From Vibrio sp. HDW18 (GTDB taxonomy: Bacteria; Pseudomonadota; Gammaproteobacteria; Enterobacterales; Vibrionaceae), in NCBI RefSeq assembly GCF_011306175.1, contig NZ_CP049914.1, forward strand, positions 496,001 through 560,000: a stretch of DNA of 64,000 nucleotides, written 5' to 3'. This document shows positions 47,516-56,753 of this stretch, piece after piece. Numbering within the stretch: the stretch's first letter is position 1; every line of letters begins with the position of its first letter. The notes beneath the pieces are model-generated. The model worked only from the letters and a program-made list of their open reading frames with translations, was not told the DNA's origin and did not search any database. Position numbers and translations under genes: made by a program.

Positions 47516-49153
47516 ATGTTATTAGAAAAACTGCTCGCATATGCTGGTGGAGTCGACAACGTTACACGGATTTTAGCCCCGCAAGGTCGCGTGGCTTTAG
47601 CTCTACACGGCGCGCCCTTAACAACCGATGAATTAGCAATCGACGAAATTGATCTGCAATCGGTACTTGGCGAATGGCAGATTTCTATCCCACGCAATGC
47701 TTCCATCTCTGATCAGCAGTTAGCCGAGGTTGGTTTAATTATTGCTCAGCGCCAAAAAGCGCAGACCTTACCTTATCAACGTGCTGTGGCAAGCTCTTAT
47801 CGCCCCCAATGGCACATCTCTCCACCGCAAGGGCTGCTTAATGACCCCAACGGTTTTATTTACCATCAAGGGCAATATCACCTTTTTTATCAATGGTCAC
47901 CTTTTGCTTGCCAACATCAAGATAAATATTGGGTCCATCTTACCAGTGCTGATTTAGTCGATTGGCAGTGGCAATCGGTCGCCCTAACCCCTGCCGATTG
48001 GTTTGATAGCCATGGTGTTTTCTCTGGTCATGCGGTCAGTGATCAACAAGATTTATGGTTATTCTATACTGGCAACACCCGCTTAGGGGTCGATCGTCAA
48101 CGGCAAACAATGCAGTGTGCAGCCCGCATGAATGATTGCGGAGAGTTTGAAAAACTCGGACCGCTGATCCGCTCGTTACCTACGGGTGTAACTGAGCATA
48201 TTCGCGACCCCAAAGTAATTGGCCGCCAAGGCGATTGGCAAATGTTACTGGGAGCTCAAACGCTGCAGCATCAAGGACGCTTGGCGATTTACCGCTCCCA
48301 TGATTTACTCAATTGGCACTTTGATAAGCTGTATGGGGATGAACTCGGCGACTATGGTTATATGTGGGAGTGTCCGGATTGGTTTGAGCTGCAAGGTGAG
48401 CGTTTTTTGGTATTTGGTCCACAAGGGATCAAGTCGGCCAATCCTCATCACACTATTCAGCACCAAAATCGGATTTTCCGGGTGACCCAAAATCCGCAAG
48501 GTGAAGTCACCTTCCACCAAGGTTGGCCTTTGGATGAAGGGTTTGATTTTTATGCACCACAAAGCGCTCAAACTGCCGATGGGCGTCGTGTACTCTGCGC
48601 GTGGATGGGCTTGCCCGATGAACTGCAGCATCCCACTTGCGATCAAGGTTGGATTCATCAACTCACGGCACTGCGTGAATTAGAGTGGCGAAATGACCGG
48701 CTTTATCAACAGCCATTGCGTGAGCTACAAAAGCGAATGCATGCCCAGCAATCACTACTTTTAAGTGACATTGTCACTGACATGCAAAGCAAAAGCTTTG
48801 CCCTTAAAGTGACTCTGCCCTGGGGCTGTGAATTGCGCTTAATGCAAAACGCACACTATCAGGTCCGATTGACGTTAGATGCCGAGCAACAAGTACTACG
48901 CCTTGACCGCTCAGCAACCCAAATACGTCAGGGTGATACGATTCGCGAACTGTCACTGAGCAGCACAAATGTCGAGCTATACATTCTCGCCGATCAATCC
49001 TCACTGGAAATTTTCATCAACCAAGGTGAACATGTGATGACAAGTCGCATCTTTACCCCACAAGATGCCACCGGGATTTCGCTGCATGGTGCCACTGCAC
49101 GCGCTGAGTGGGCCAATATCGCCGCAAGTTCTGCGCCATTTGCTACGGTTTGA
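47516..49153 (+). CDS. scrB: Sucrose-6-phosphate hydrolase (GH32)
   Basis: 545 residues, GH32 fold with five-bladed propeller and C-terminal beta-sandwich. Catalytic motifs are present: LLNDPNGFIYH (nucleophile Asp), HIRDPKVI (RDP) and MWECPDWF (acid/base Glu). Hydrolyses sucrose-6-phosphate delivered by ScrA to glucose-6-phosphate and fructose in the cytoplasm. ATG 47516 follows AAGGTAAG. It has its own operator and a terminator after the stop. Fructokinase scrK is not next to it in this window. Confidence 0.93.
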   Translation: MLLEKLLAYAGGVDNVTRILAPQGRVALALHGAPLTTDELAIDEIDLQSVLGEWQISIPRNASISDQQLAEVGLIIAQRQKAQTLPYQRAVASSYRPQWHISPPQGLLNDPNGFIYHQGQYHLFYQWSPFACQHQDKYWVHLTSADLVDWQWQSVALTPADWFDSHGVFSGHAVSDQQDLWLFYTGNTRLGVDRQRQTMQCAARMNDCGEFEKLGPLIRSLPTGVTEHIRDPKVIGRQGDWQMLLGAQTLQHQGRLAIYRSHDLLNWHFDKLYGDELGDYGYMWECPDWFELQGERFLVFGPQGIKSANPHHTIQHQNRIFRVTQNPQGEVTFHQGWPLDEGFDFYAPQSAQTADGRRVLCAWMGLPDELQHPTCDQGWIHQLTALRELEWRNDRLYQQPLRELQKRMHAQQSLLLSDIVTDMQSKSFALKVTLPWGCELRLMQNAHYQVRLTLDAEQQVLRLDRSATQIRQGDTIRELSLSSTNVELYILADQSSLEIFINQGEHVMTSRIFTPQDATGISLHGATARAEWANIAASSAPFATV

Positions 49154-49180
49154 TACTGCGACAATGTGATACCAAATGAA

Positions 49181-49216
49181 CACTGAGCTGGGTCAACCGC
49201 CTAGCTCAGTGCTTTT
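49181..49216 (+). terminator. Terminator of scrRB
   Basis: CACTGAGCT pairs with AGCTCAGTG around a 13-base loop, followed by CTTTTTC, about 30 bases after scrB. Confidence 0.8.
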
Positions 49217-49229
49217 TCTGAACCTGCGC

Positions 49230-49955
49230 TTAGTCATTTAAGCCGTGAGTATGCGGGATAATGATCTGCTGATACGCTTGCCTGCGCTGCTCGGCTGCCT
49301 TATCACCGCCTTGAGCTTTGCGTTGATAATGATGCTGTAATTGTTGTAAATAGCGCTGTGCTATTTTTTGCTGCGCTTGATTGTCGGTTTGCCACAACGC
49401 TTTGCCAGTTAAAGAGAGCGGATACCCAATGAAGGTCGATGAGCGGTTAATTTGCACATGCAACAGCTCATAAATCCGCTGATTTTCTTCCAACAAATGC
49501 TCACTGTGCAACTCAGCACCAAGATTGATTAATTGTTCACGTAATGTATAAGTGTGATGTACTGGACACAGCAGCAGATCTAGGCTCAATGTCGGATGGC
49601 GTTTAACCAGCTCAGTGATAAATTCACTCATCAAATCACCACCGACTCCAGCAATAATCACCAAATGTGATCCAATATGCGCTGCTAATGGCAAATCGCG
49701 CACATCAATACAATAGGTATGCCAACGAGCTAAGTCTGAAGTTGCTGGAAAAAAATCGGTTAAATCGCGCGTTACCTTTTCCATCAGCTGCGGCACGATA
49801 TCGACAAAATGCACACAGCTGTGCGGATGTTGCTTAAGTAATGCGGCGCCGAGTAAGCCATGATCGCAGCAGCAATCCCAAATGTGATCATAGTGTCGAT
49901 TGACTTGCTGAACTAACCGGGTTAACCGTTTGCCTAATTTCATGCTATTCCTCAA
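49230..49955 (-). CDS. trmK: tRNA (adenine(22)-N1)-methyltransferase family protein
   Basis: 241 residues, class I SAM methyltransferase with motif I WDCCCDHGLLGAALL and HFVDIVP (acidic ribose contact), then the VIIAGVGGDLM post-motif. This is the TrmK/COG2384 pattern, methylating A22 of tRNA in Gram-positives; many vibrios carry it. C-terminal ~60 residues form a helical coiled extension. ATG could be 49955 or 49943 (MKLG), the latter nearer to family starts. Monogenic, convergent with scrB. Confidence 0.8.
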   Translation of the reverse strand: MRNSMKLGKRLTRLVQQVNRHYDHIWDCCCDHGLLGAALLKQHPHSCVHFVDIVPQLMEKVTRDLTDFFPATSDLARWHTYCIDVRDLPLAAHIGSHLVIIAGVGGDLMSEFITELVKRHPTLSLDLLLCPVHHTYTLREQLINLGAELHSEHLLEENQRIYELLHVQINRSSTFIGYPLSLTGKALWQTDNQAQQKIAQRYLQQLQHHYQRKAQGGDKAAEQRRQAYQQIIIPHTHGLND

Positions 49956-50152
49956 TTCACCGTCTTATGCAACTGGTGATCCAATTAAAACTTTGCCAAT
50001 TATACGGATGGTTGAATGGTGACTTAAGTTGGTTGTTTTTACACGCAAAAAATTTGCCCACCAAAACTACAGTTGGCTCAATTGCCAGTTCACCTTGATC
50101 CTTCGCTGTTTTATAGTGAGAGCATCTTATCTCGCTGCTCAAAGGAAATGTC

Positions 50153-50503
50153 ATGGCGAGCCTGTTTATCAAATGCCTGCTGGGTGCATTAGCGGTATTG
50201 ATGATTGCTTTATTATCCAAAAGCAAAAATTTTTTTATTGCCGGATTAGTCCCCCTATTTCCCACTTTTGCCTTAATCGCCCACTACATCGTGGGCACAG
50301 AACGGACGATGCAAGATTTACGGCTCACCGCACTGTTCGGTCTTTATTCACTGATCCCATACGCGGCCTATTTGCTCGCTGTTTATTATTTTAGCTATCG
50401 TTACAGCCTAAGCGCGACTTTGCTTGGCGCAACATCAGTTTGGCTGATGTTTGCTGGGCTATTGCTGATGGCTTGGACCCGTTTTGCCACTCACCTTACC
50501 TAA
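50153..50503 (+). CDS. glpM: GlpM family membrane protein
   Basis: 116 residues with four hydrophobic helices. The central PLFPTFALIAHYIVGTER pattern is the GlpM hallmark. In Pseudomonas the name comes from a role affecting alginate production near glycerol genes; function is otherwise obscure. Inner membrane. AAAGGAAA precedes the ATG. Followed 37 bases later by the Nudix gene. Confidence 0.78.
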   Translation: MASLFIKCLLGALAVLMIALLSKSKNFFIAGLVPLFPTFALIAHYIVGTERTMQDLRLTALFGLYSLIPYAAYLLAVYYFSYRYSLSATLLGATSVWLMFAGLLLMAWTRFATHLT

Positions 50504-50540
50504 AAAAACAGACTTAACTCACCGTTAATTTGAGGAAAAT

Positions 50541-50978
50541 ATGTCGATTGTAAAACCGTTACCCACTCAGTTACCGATCGCCGAATGTGTTTCGTTCTTG
50601 CTGATCAAACAAAATCAAGGATTGCTGGAGCGCCGTTCCGCCAGCAAAACTTGCGATCCCAATATTATTGCCATTCCGGGTGGCCATATTGAAGCGGGAG
50701 AAAACCAGGCACAAGCCCTGCTGCGTGAAGTGCAAGAGGAATTAGGCATTAAGGCGACACGCTTTGGGTATCTCTGCTCGCTCTATCATCCGACCCAACT
50801 TGAGCTGCAATTACTGCACTATTACGTTGTCACCGAGTGGCAAGGAGAAATTGCGTGTCATGAAGCCGATGAAGTGTTTTGGCAACCGCTGATCACTAGT
50901 GCGGTCGAAACCGTGGCCGATAAAATTGCAGTGCAAGAATGGCAACGACTTTATCAAAGCGGATTACTCAGCGCTTAA
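50541..50978 (+). CDS. NUDIX hydrolase
   Basis: 145 residues with a perfect Nudix box GGHIEAGENQAQALLREVQE (continuing ELG): G-x5-E-x7-RE-U-x-EE-x-G. Hydrolyses a nucleoside diphosphate linked to another group; substrate not predictable. Cytoplasmic. GAGGAAAA precedes the ATG. Confidence 0.87.
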   Translation: MSIVKPLPTQLPIAECVSFLLIKQNQGLLERRSASKTCDPNIIAIPGGHIEAGENQAQALLREVQEELGIKATRFGYLCSLYHPTQLELQLLHYYVVTEWQGEIACHEADEVFWQPLITSAVETVADKIAVQEWQRLYQSGLLSA

Positions 50979-51132
50979 TGATAGGTTCAATACGCTTGTC
51001 AATAACGATGTATACGCTAACTTTGGGGCTGAAACTTATTTAAATTGGTAATAAATCACTAAAAAGACAATGATTTATCTCTACACTTAAGTGAGATATT
51101 TCCAACCCCATCTCGACAACAGGAGTGCATTG

Positions 51133-53493
51133 ATGGCGATTCAGCATCTGCGTTTTGAGCAACTCTACCAAGTAGCAAAACTAGAAAATTTAGCGTGTAA
51201 GTCAACTAAGGAACTGGCTCCGATCGATCAAATCGTTGGGCAACAACGCGCACAAAAAGCCGTCGAATTTGCCATGTCGATTAAAGAAAAAGGCTACAAC
51301 ATCTACGCGATTGGCCACAATGGATTGGGTAAGCGCACCATGATTTTACGCTATCTCAGCCGCCATCAACATGATGCAAGTCAGCTGTATGATTGGTGTT
51401 ATGTGGCTAATTTTGATGATATCCGCGTACCCAATGTACTCAAACTGCCCTGCGGGATCGGCCTTAAATTTCGCCAAGATATTGAAAAATTGATGAGTAA
51501 ATTGGTAACGGCGATTCCATTAGCCTTTGATAACGAAATCTATTTTAGTCGTACCGAAAAGCTCAAAAACCAATTGACCCAAAAACAAGAAAGTGAACTG
51601 GCAAATATTACCCGTAGTGCCAAAGAGCGTGGTGTCAGTTTAACTTTGACTGCACAAGGAGAGTATCAATTTGTTGCTTTAAATGGTGAGGAGATGCACA
51701 CCGAAGCGACATTTGATGCACTCTCCAAACGAGAGCAGGAGCATTTTTGTCATACCATCGATGAACTCGAAGTGAGCCTGCGTAATATGGTCCGTCAACT
51801 TACGGAATGGGAAGAGTCATACAGCGAAAAAATCAAAAAATTGAATGATGAAGTAACGCTGGATGTGATTACCCATTTTATCAAGCAGTTGAAATTGGAC
51901 TATTCAAAACTCCCTGAAATCAAAGCCTATTTGACCGAATTACAGAAAGATATTGTAGAAAATGTCGATATTTTCTTAGATGAAACCAACGATCAAGGTG
52001 AAATCGCCAACGCCTCTTTGGATAAAAAACTTCCTCGCCGTTATAAAGTAAATCTATTAGTAAACCGTAATGCCGATGAATTCCCAATAGTGGTTGAAGA
52101 GAGCCCTAGCTATCATTCACTGTTTGGTTATGTGGAAACCGCGACCTACAAAGGGACCGTCTTCACCGATTTTTCCTTGATTCGCCCGGGTAGTTTGCAT
52201 AAAGCCAATGGTGGTGTGCTGTTAATGGATGCGGTAAAAGTGCTTGAACAGCCCTATGTTTGGGATGGTTTAAAGCGCGCTCTGCGCTCACGTCAGCTCA
52301 GCTTCACCTCATTAGAAAAAGAAGTCACGCTAACTGGAACGGTATCACTTGATCCCGAGCCTATCCCGCTCGATGTCAAAATTATTTTGTTTGGTGATTA
52401 TCGGACCTATGAATTACTTACTCATTATGATCCTGAATTTAGCGAACTATTTCGGGTAACTGCCGATTTTGCTGATGAAATGCCACGCAATGCCAATTCA
52501 GAGCTGCACTATGCACGTTTTATATCTAGCATAGTGCACGATGCCAATATGCTGCATTGCGATCGTAAAGCGATCGCTCGCATCATCGAACACAGCTCGC
52601 GCACTACCGGCGATCAAACGAAATTGTCGTTACATTCGGCACATATTGCCAATTTGCTACGCGAATCTAACTATGTCGCCAAGCAAGCCAACGCCAATCT
52701 AATCCGTCAAAGCCATGTTGAAGAAGCGTTACGTAACCAAGAATTGCGGGTCAATCGTCTGCAACAAACCATGATGGAGAGCTTCGTCAATGGAACTACG
52801 CTGATTCAAACCGAAAGCAGTGCAGTTGGCCAAGTCAACGCATTATCCGTGTTAGCCACTTGCGATCATGTGTTTGGCATGCCTAATCGGATCACCGCGA
52901 CGACTTCCTATGGTGAAGGCGAAATTATTGATATTGAACGTAATGTGGATCTTGGCGGCAGCATCCATTCCAAGGGGGTAATGATTTTATCGGCTTATCT
53001 TAGTTCTGTCTTTGGTCGTACCGCACATATTCCGTTAACTACCACGATTACCTTTGAACAATCCTATGGCGGAGTTGATGGAGATAGTGCCAGCATGGCG
53101 GAATTTTGTGCGATTGTTTCAGCATTCTCCAAGCAACCCAATCGGCAAGATATCGCAATTACCGGCTCAATGAACCAATTTGGTGAATCACAACCGATTG
53201 GTGGTTTAAATGAAAAAATTGAAGGATTCTTTGATGTCTGCGCGATTAAACGTCGCCATAATAGCCAAGGAGTGATCATTCCTCGCTCTAATATGCATAA
53301 CTTAATGTTGCGTGCCGATATTGTTAAAGCGGTGGAAAAAGGTGAATTCCATATTTGGGCAATTGAACATGTGACAGAAGCAATTGAGATTTTTACAGGA
53401 AAACCAGCAGGTTTGGCGACCGAAGATGGTAGCTATCCCGTCGATACGGTGTTTGGTCTTGCTCAAGCTAAACTGAATGCATTGCGTAAATAA
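51133..53493 (+). CDS. LonB-like ATP-dependent protease (S16 family with AAA domain)
   Basis: 786 residues. Walker A is GHNGLGKRT (about residue 60). A helical insertion (about 150-300) is in place of the Lon N-domain. The S16 protease domain (about 590-760) has the catalytic Ser in YGGVDGDSASMAEF and the Lys in GGLNEKIEGFFD. This is the soluble 'Lon-like' type found in many Gram-negatives, distinct from housekeeping Lon. ATG 51133 has AGGAG 8 bases upstream; a GTG at 51091 is less likely. A chaperone or regulatory protease of unknown substrate. Confidence 0.87.
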   Translation: MAIQHLRFEQLYQVAKLENLACKSTKELAPIDQIVGQQRAQKAVEFAMSIKEKGYNIYAIGHNGLGKRTMILRYLSRHQHDASQLYDWCYVANFDDIRVPNVLKLPCGIGLKFRQDIEKLMSKLVTAIPLAFDNEIYFSRTEKLKNQLTQKQESELANITRSAKERGVSLTLTAQGEYQFVALNGEEMHTEATFDALSKREQEHFCHTIDELEVSLRNMVRQLTEWEESYSEKIKKLNDEVTLDVITHFIKQLKLDYSKLPEIKAYLTELQKDIVENVDIFLDETNDQGEIANASLDKKLPRRYKVNLLVNRNADEFPIVVEESPSYHSLFGYVETATYKGTVFTDFSLIRPGSLHKANGGVLLMDAVKVLEQPYVWDGLKRALRSRQLSFTSLEKEVTLTGTVSLDPEPIPLDVKIILFGDYRTYELLTHYDPEFSELFRVTADFADEMPRNANSELHYARFISSIVHDANMLHCDRKAIARIIEHSSRTTGDQTKLSLHSAHIANLLRESNYVAKQANANLIRQSHVEEALRNQELRVNRLQQTMMESFVNGTTLIQTESSAVGQVNALSVLATCDHVFGMPNRITATTSYGEGEIIDIERNVDLGGSIHSKGVMILSAYLSSVFGRTAHIPLTTTITFEQSYGGVDGDSASMAEFCAIVSAFSKQPNRQDIAITGSMNQFGESQPIGGLNEKIEGFFDVCAIKRRHNSQGVIIPRSNMHNLMLRADIVKAVEKGEFHIWAIEHVTEAIEIFTGKPAGLATEDGSYPVDTVFGLAQAKLNALRK

Positions 53494-53569
53494 CCAATAA
53501 GTAAACTGACCAAGAGCCGTCATTGCAGGTCAATTCTAGGCTCAGTGATTGATGGTTAAGTAAGACATA

Positions 53570-54007
53570 TTATTCATTAAAATGGTCGTATAATGCCGCG
53601 CGCCTAACCTGCGCGGCATGAGTGCCTTGATCATTAACAGTATGCTCATACCCTGCTCGAATAAAGCGTTGCAGCGGATGGATGGGCTGAAGACGTTTGA
53701 GCTGTGGAGAATTGACGTTTCCGGTCAACTCATAAATGAAGGTGCCGCTACCAGTATCAATCGTGATCTTCACACCATCAAATTTAAACTGAGTACTGAT
53801 CAAACGATCATTACGAAACACGCCTTGCTCATTAAAACGCAAGACCTCGGTTTGATAGCTGGGAGCCCCAATCTCAATCCAAATTCCAAACACATGTTTG
53901 GGATTAACGTAATCTTGGTAGCTCACATACAGCAAAGTAGCAAATATGCTGCCTAAGATGACCAGAGAAGACCAAAATACCGTTTTAACGACCCATTTTT
54001 TTGCCAT
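53570..54007 (-). CDS. DUF2850 family membrane-anchored protein
   Basis: 145 residues starting MAKKWVVKTVFWSSLVILGS, with one N-terminal membrane helix and a beta-rich periplasmic domain (FGIWIEIGAPSYQTEVLRFN is the DUF2850 core). Vibrio-restricted family; function unknown. ATG 54007 is preferred to 54034 because it starts the transmembrane helix. Convergent with the LonB-like gene. Confidence 0.78.
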   Translation of the reverse strand: MAKKWVVKTVFWSSLVILGSIFATLLYVSYQDYVNPKHVFGIWIEIGAPSYQTEVLRFNEQGVFRNDRLISTQFKFDGVKITIDTGSGTFIYELTGNVNSPQLKRLQPIHPLQRFIRAGYEHTVNDQGTHAAQVRRAALYDHFNE

Positions 54008-54034
54008 AAACTCACTTGATTGAATAATAAACAC

Positions 54035-54334
54035 AATGAAAAATAAACTGTTATCCTTTAATGCAGAATAAACGATAACGACCTTTGCATTGATAATGTT
54101 GCCTCACCTCTCCCATCGCAAAAGCCATACGGTAAAAGCGTGATCTAAAGCGCAAATATATCGGTTAGTTTGGAATTAAATTCGCTTAATTGATCAGTGA
54201 GTGATGCCATAAAAGCGATTTAATTATGACCAGAGCATGGACAGGGGTTGAACAACTGATCAGCATAGGTTAAAAATCGGGTTCCACTAATGCAGTGGTA
54301 TCACTTAACGCTCAACACTCAACAGGAAAATGGC
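54035..54334. other. Intergenic region upstream of ppnP
   Basis: 300 bases between the divergent DUF2850 and ppnP genes; AT-rich, probably two promoters. No RNA or operator motif recognised. Confidence 0.35.
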
Positions 54335-54622
54335 ATGATTAAGGAAAATGTATATTTTGATGGCCAAGTGAAGTCATTGGGATTTAAGCAACAAGATGGT
54401 GAAAGTACGATTGGCGTTATGGCTCCAGGCCACTACACCTTTGGAACGGGTGCGCCAGAGCGTATGACGGTGGTAAAAGGTAGGCTGATAGTTAAACGTG
54501 TCAATGACGCAGATTGGATCACCTTCAATAACGGTGAACGCTTTGAAGTGGTGGGAAATTCCTCTTTTGATCTACAAGTAGAGGTCGCAACTGCTTATTT
54601 GTGTGAATTTTTACCAGGCTAA
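54335..54622 (+). CDS. ppnP: Pyrimidine/purine nucleoside phosphorylase (PpnP/YaiE)
   Basis: 95 residues, the size of E. coli PpnP (94). Small cupin with FDGQVKSLGF, GVMAPGHYTFGTGAPERMTVV-like core and the C-terminal VEVATAYLCEFL. It performs phosphorolysis of several nucleosides to the base and ribose-1-phosphate. ATG 54335 follows AGGAAAA; the upstream start at 54290 is not supported. Monogenic. Confidence 0.9.
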   Translation: MIKENVYFDGQVKSLGFKQQDGESTIGVMAPGHYTFGTGAPERMTVVKGRLIVKRVNDADWITFNNGERFEVVGNSSFDLQVEVATAYLCEFLPG

Positions 54623-54789
54623 CAGTACAAATATGATGAGTTGAATGGTAAGAAACCGCTAAACTCTTCATAACAAAACTGCAGTGTCAACATTCTCATG
54701 GCTATTTTAGCTAAGCATACTGATCAATATGCTCATAATGATCTTCGCCAAGATCTGACTCAACAGCAGCTACAACCTCCACCCAAACC

Positions 54790-54981
54790 GCTACTAATAC
54801 TCTGTTAAGCCACATCTCTCAACCCTGATTGTTTATGAAGATAAACGGATTTTACTGCGGGCAAGCATTGACTACGTATTATATGACCCGTCTTTCGTCA
54901 ATCCTGATGGTATGTTTAAGCTTGCAGACCAACGAATGTATGCCGCTAAACGGCGACAGCTCATGCCCAAACATGTTTGAT
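54790..54981 (+). pseudogene. Relic of a GGDEF domain C-terminus
   Basis: A frame without start codon runs from an upstream TAA (about 54797) to TGA 54981 and ends with FKLADQRMYAAKRRQLMPK, the typical C-terminal helix of GGDEF cyclases, preceded by LRASIDYVLYDP in place of the usual (V)TASIGYA. No GGDEF active site survives. A decayed diguanylate cyclase, only its tail recognisable. Confidence 0.65.
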
Positions 54982-55002
54982 TTGCATTTTAAAAACCACC
55001 TT

Positions 55003-55078
55003 TTCGCATAATGCAAAAGCTTTCGCATTCTGTCACTCGATTATGTGCTTAGTTGTAATTAAACTGCCTGCAATTTGC
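55003..55078. promoter_or_regulatory. Two putative LuxO-binding sites upstream of qrr
   Basis: TTCGCATAATGCAA (55003-55016) and TGCAATTTGC (55069-55078) resemble the LuxO target TTGCA-W3-TGCAA. They lie about 60 to 130 bases upstream of the transcription start, normal for bacterial enhancers. Confidence 0.5.
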
Positions 55079-55110
55079 CCTATAACTCTATTTTTAGGTC
55101 AATTTAAAAG

Positions 55111-55126
55111 TTGGCACACAAAGTGC
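55111..55126 (+). promoter_or_regulatory. Sigma-54 promoter of qrr
   Basis: TTGGCACACAAAGTGC: the GG and GC dinucleotides are exactly 10 bases apart, as in -24/-12 promoters. Transcription should start near 55138. Confidence 0.85.
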
Positions 55127-55137
55127 ATATATGAGTC

Positions 55138-55243
55138 CGACCCTTGTAAACCGAGGGTCACCTAGCCAACTGACGTTGTTAGTGAACAGTTTTGTTCGCA
55201 CTTATAAATGGCCAATCACGCCTTTTGTGGTTGGTCTTTTTTT
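55138..55243 (+). ncRNA. qrr: Qrr quorum-sensing regulatory small RNA
   Basis: About 105 bases. The first stem-loop is GACCCT..AGGGTC; next comes the invariant Qrr core CCTAGCCAACTGACGTTGTTAGTG (55161-55184; pieces CTAGCCAACTGACGTTGTTA); the end is a terminator hairpin GGCCAATCAC/GTGGTTGGTC plus eight Ts. Qrr RNAs are expressed with phosphorylated LuxO and sigma-54 at low cell density and base-pair, with Hfq, to luxR/hapR, aphA and other mRNAs. Not next to luxO, so it is one of the additional qrr copies typical of vibrios. Confidence 0.92.
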
Positions 55244-55249
55244 TGTCTG

Positions 55250-55379
55250 CCTTCGGTGAAGCAACCAAAGAAATCCAAGATAAAATTGGAGCGATTCAAA
55301 ACACAAACCGCTTTAGTTCGCCAATTTCGCCGTTTGTAATACACGAGCTTAGCATCTTCAGTCAGCGATACTGACTCTA
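55250..55379 (+). pseudogene. Possible relic of a chemotaxis-receptor gene
   Basis: Directly after the Qrr terminator a frame reads GEATKEIQDKIGAIQNTN, resembling the methyl-accepting domain of chemotaxis receptors (EATKEIQ...IGAIQ). It is otherwise without start and soon ends. Only about 18 residues are recognisable. Confidence 0.35.
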
Positions 55380-55433
55380 TTTTCCACCAAACAATATCAC
55401 AGCTAAAAAACGTGGTTTAGTGATGACAAAAAA

Positions 55434-55458
55434 AAGGCCGTTCCCCCCGAACGGCCTT
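55434..55458 (-). terminator. Terminator of the sugar-binding protein gene
   Basis: AAGGCCGTTC-CCCCC-GAACGGCCTT; on the minus strand the stem is followed by a run of eight Us. Twenty bases after the stop codon. Confidence 0.88.
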
Positions 55459-55478
55459 GGCAACTTGCCAATATTATT

Positions 55479-56753
55479 TTATTTAACGATGCGTTGTTTG
55501 GCTCGATCCCAACGTGAATCTAATCTCTCAAGCGCTTCATCGAAATTTTTCGCAGTGATCACATCTTGAATATAACCACCTGAATAAAAATCGATTTTTG
55601 AACGGTTGGTCACTTCAATAAAGGTTGATGAGTTAACTGGTGTTTGGATCACCTTTGGCTCATAGCTCATAAACTCATTAAGCTGTTCCAATGAAGGATT
55701 TTTACTTTTCAGGGTAGGAATAAAGCCCGCAATTTTTTCAAAATCAGAATTTTCAATCAAAAATTTCAAATACGCTTTGGCGGTTTCTTTATTGTTTGAA
55801 AACTTACTGACGGCATAACCCCAGTCATGATTCATCTGTGCCTTAAGAACACCCGTTTCATCTGATGGGATCGGCATAAAGCCAATATTGTCTGAAGCGG
55901 CGCCACGTTCAATCACTTGCGGAATAACCCAGTTGCCGAGGTAATACATCGCGGCATCGCCTTTCGCGATCGCATTTTTTGAGTCTTCCCATGAGTTAGT
56001 CATCAAATCGCGTTCGGTTAACCCTTGGTCAATCAGTCTCTTCAATACCGTCAATGACTTGTTATATGCTGTATCTCCAGAAAATGGCTTATCTTGAGTG
56101 AGCATTTTTTCGTACACATCATTACTACCCTCGATCACCAATGGAAATTTATCCCACTGTTGGAGCGGCCATTGCGCACCAAAGTTAATGTAGAATGGGA
56201 TTTGCCCATTGGTTTTAATCTTTTCAGCCGCAGCAAACAAACCTGACAAGGTTTTGATCGGCACTTCTACCCCAGCTTTTTTTAGCACCTCTTTATTATA
56301 AACCAGTCCCTCAACCGAGTTACCCATTGAGATACCGTATGCCTTGCCATTATTTTGCCAAGCATCGTAAAAATAAACATCGTTTTCCGCATATAGATCA
56401 TTGAGTGGCTCATAAAAGTTGCCATATTGCTCGGAAGGAACCGATGGCAAAATTAACACTAGATCGCCATAGTCCCCGGTATTCATCCGTGGTCGTAAAC
56501 CGCCTTGGTAATCAGCGAATCCAACCACTTTAACTTCCGTCACACTTGGGTAAAGCTGCTTAAATTCTTGCTCATAGCGACGATAGACACCCGCTTCAAC
56601 CAAATCGGTTCGGTTGGTATAAAAGGTAATCGAACCTTTGACTAACTGTGGATTAATACCATTTGTGACTTCTGCACTAGCCACGCCTTGTACACCGAAG
56701 GCGACTGCACCAGCAAGTAATGTTTTGGTAATTGTAGGTACCAGTGATTTCAT
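55479..56753 (-). CDS. Orphan family-1 extracellular sugar-binding protein of an ABC transporter
   Basis: 424 residues with a signal peptide (about 1-27, ending VASA). The SBP_bac_1 pattern is visible: GSITFYTNRTDLVEAGVY, NGKAYGISMGNSVEGLVYNKE, and WEDSKNAIAKGDAAMYYLGNW. Resembles binding proteins for oligosaccharides such as maltose/mannooligosaccharide. No permease or ATPase is adjacent, so it must use transport components encoded elsewhere. Divergent from the mannanase gene, with shared AACGTTAC sites in between, suggesting one regulator for both. Confidence 0.85.
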   Translation of the reverse strand: MKSLVPTITKTLLAGAVAFGVQGVASAEVTNGINPQLVKGSITFYTNRTDLVEAGVYRRYEQEFKQLYPSVTEVKVVGFADYQGGLRPRMNTGDYGDLVLILPSVPSEQYGNFYEPLNDLYAENDVYFYDAWQNNGKAYGISMGNSVEGLVYNKEVLKKAGVEVPIKTLSGLFAAAEKIKTNGQIPFYINFGAQWPLQQWDKFPLVIEGSNDVYEKMLTQDKPFSGDTAYNKSLTVLKRLIDQGLTERDLMTNSWEDSKNAIAKGDAAMYYLGNWVIPQVIERGAASDNIGFMPIPSDETGVLKAQMNHDWGYAVSKFSNNKETAKAYLKFLIENSDFEKIAGFIPTLKSKNPSLEQLNEFMSYEPKVIQTPVNSSTFIEVTNRSKIDFYSGGYIQDVITAKNFDEALERLDSRWDRAKQRIVK

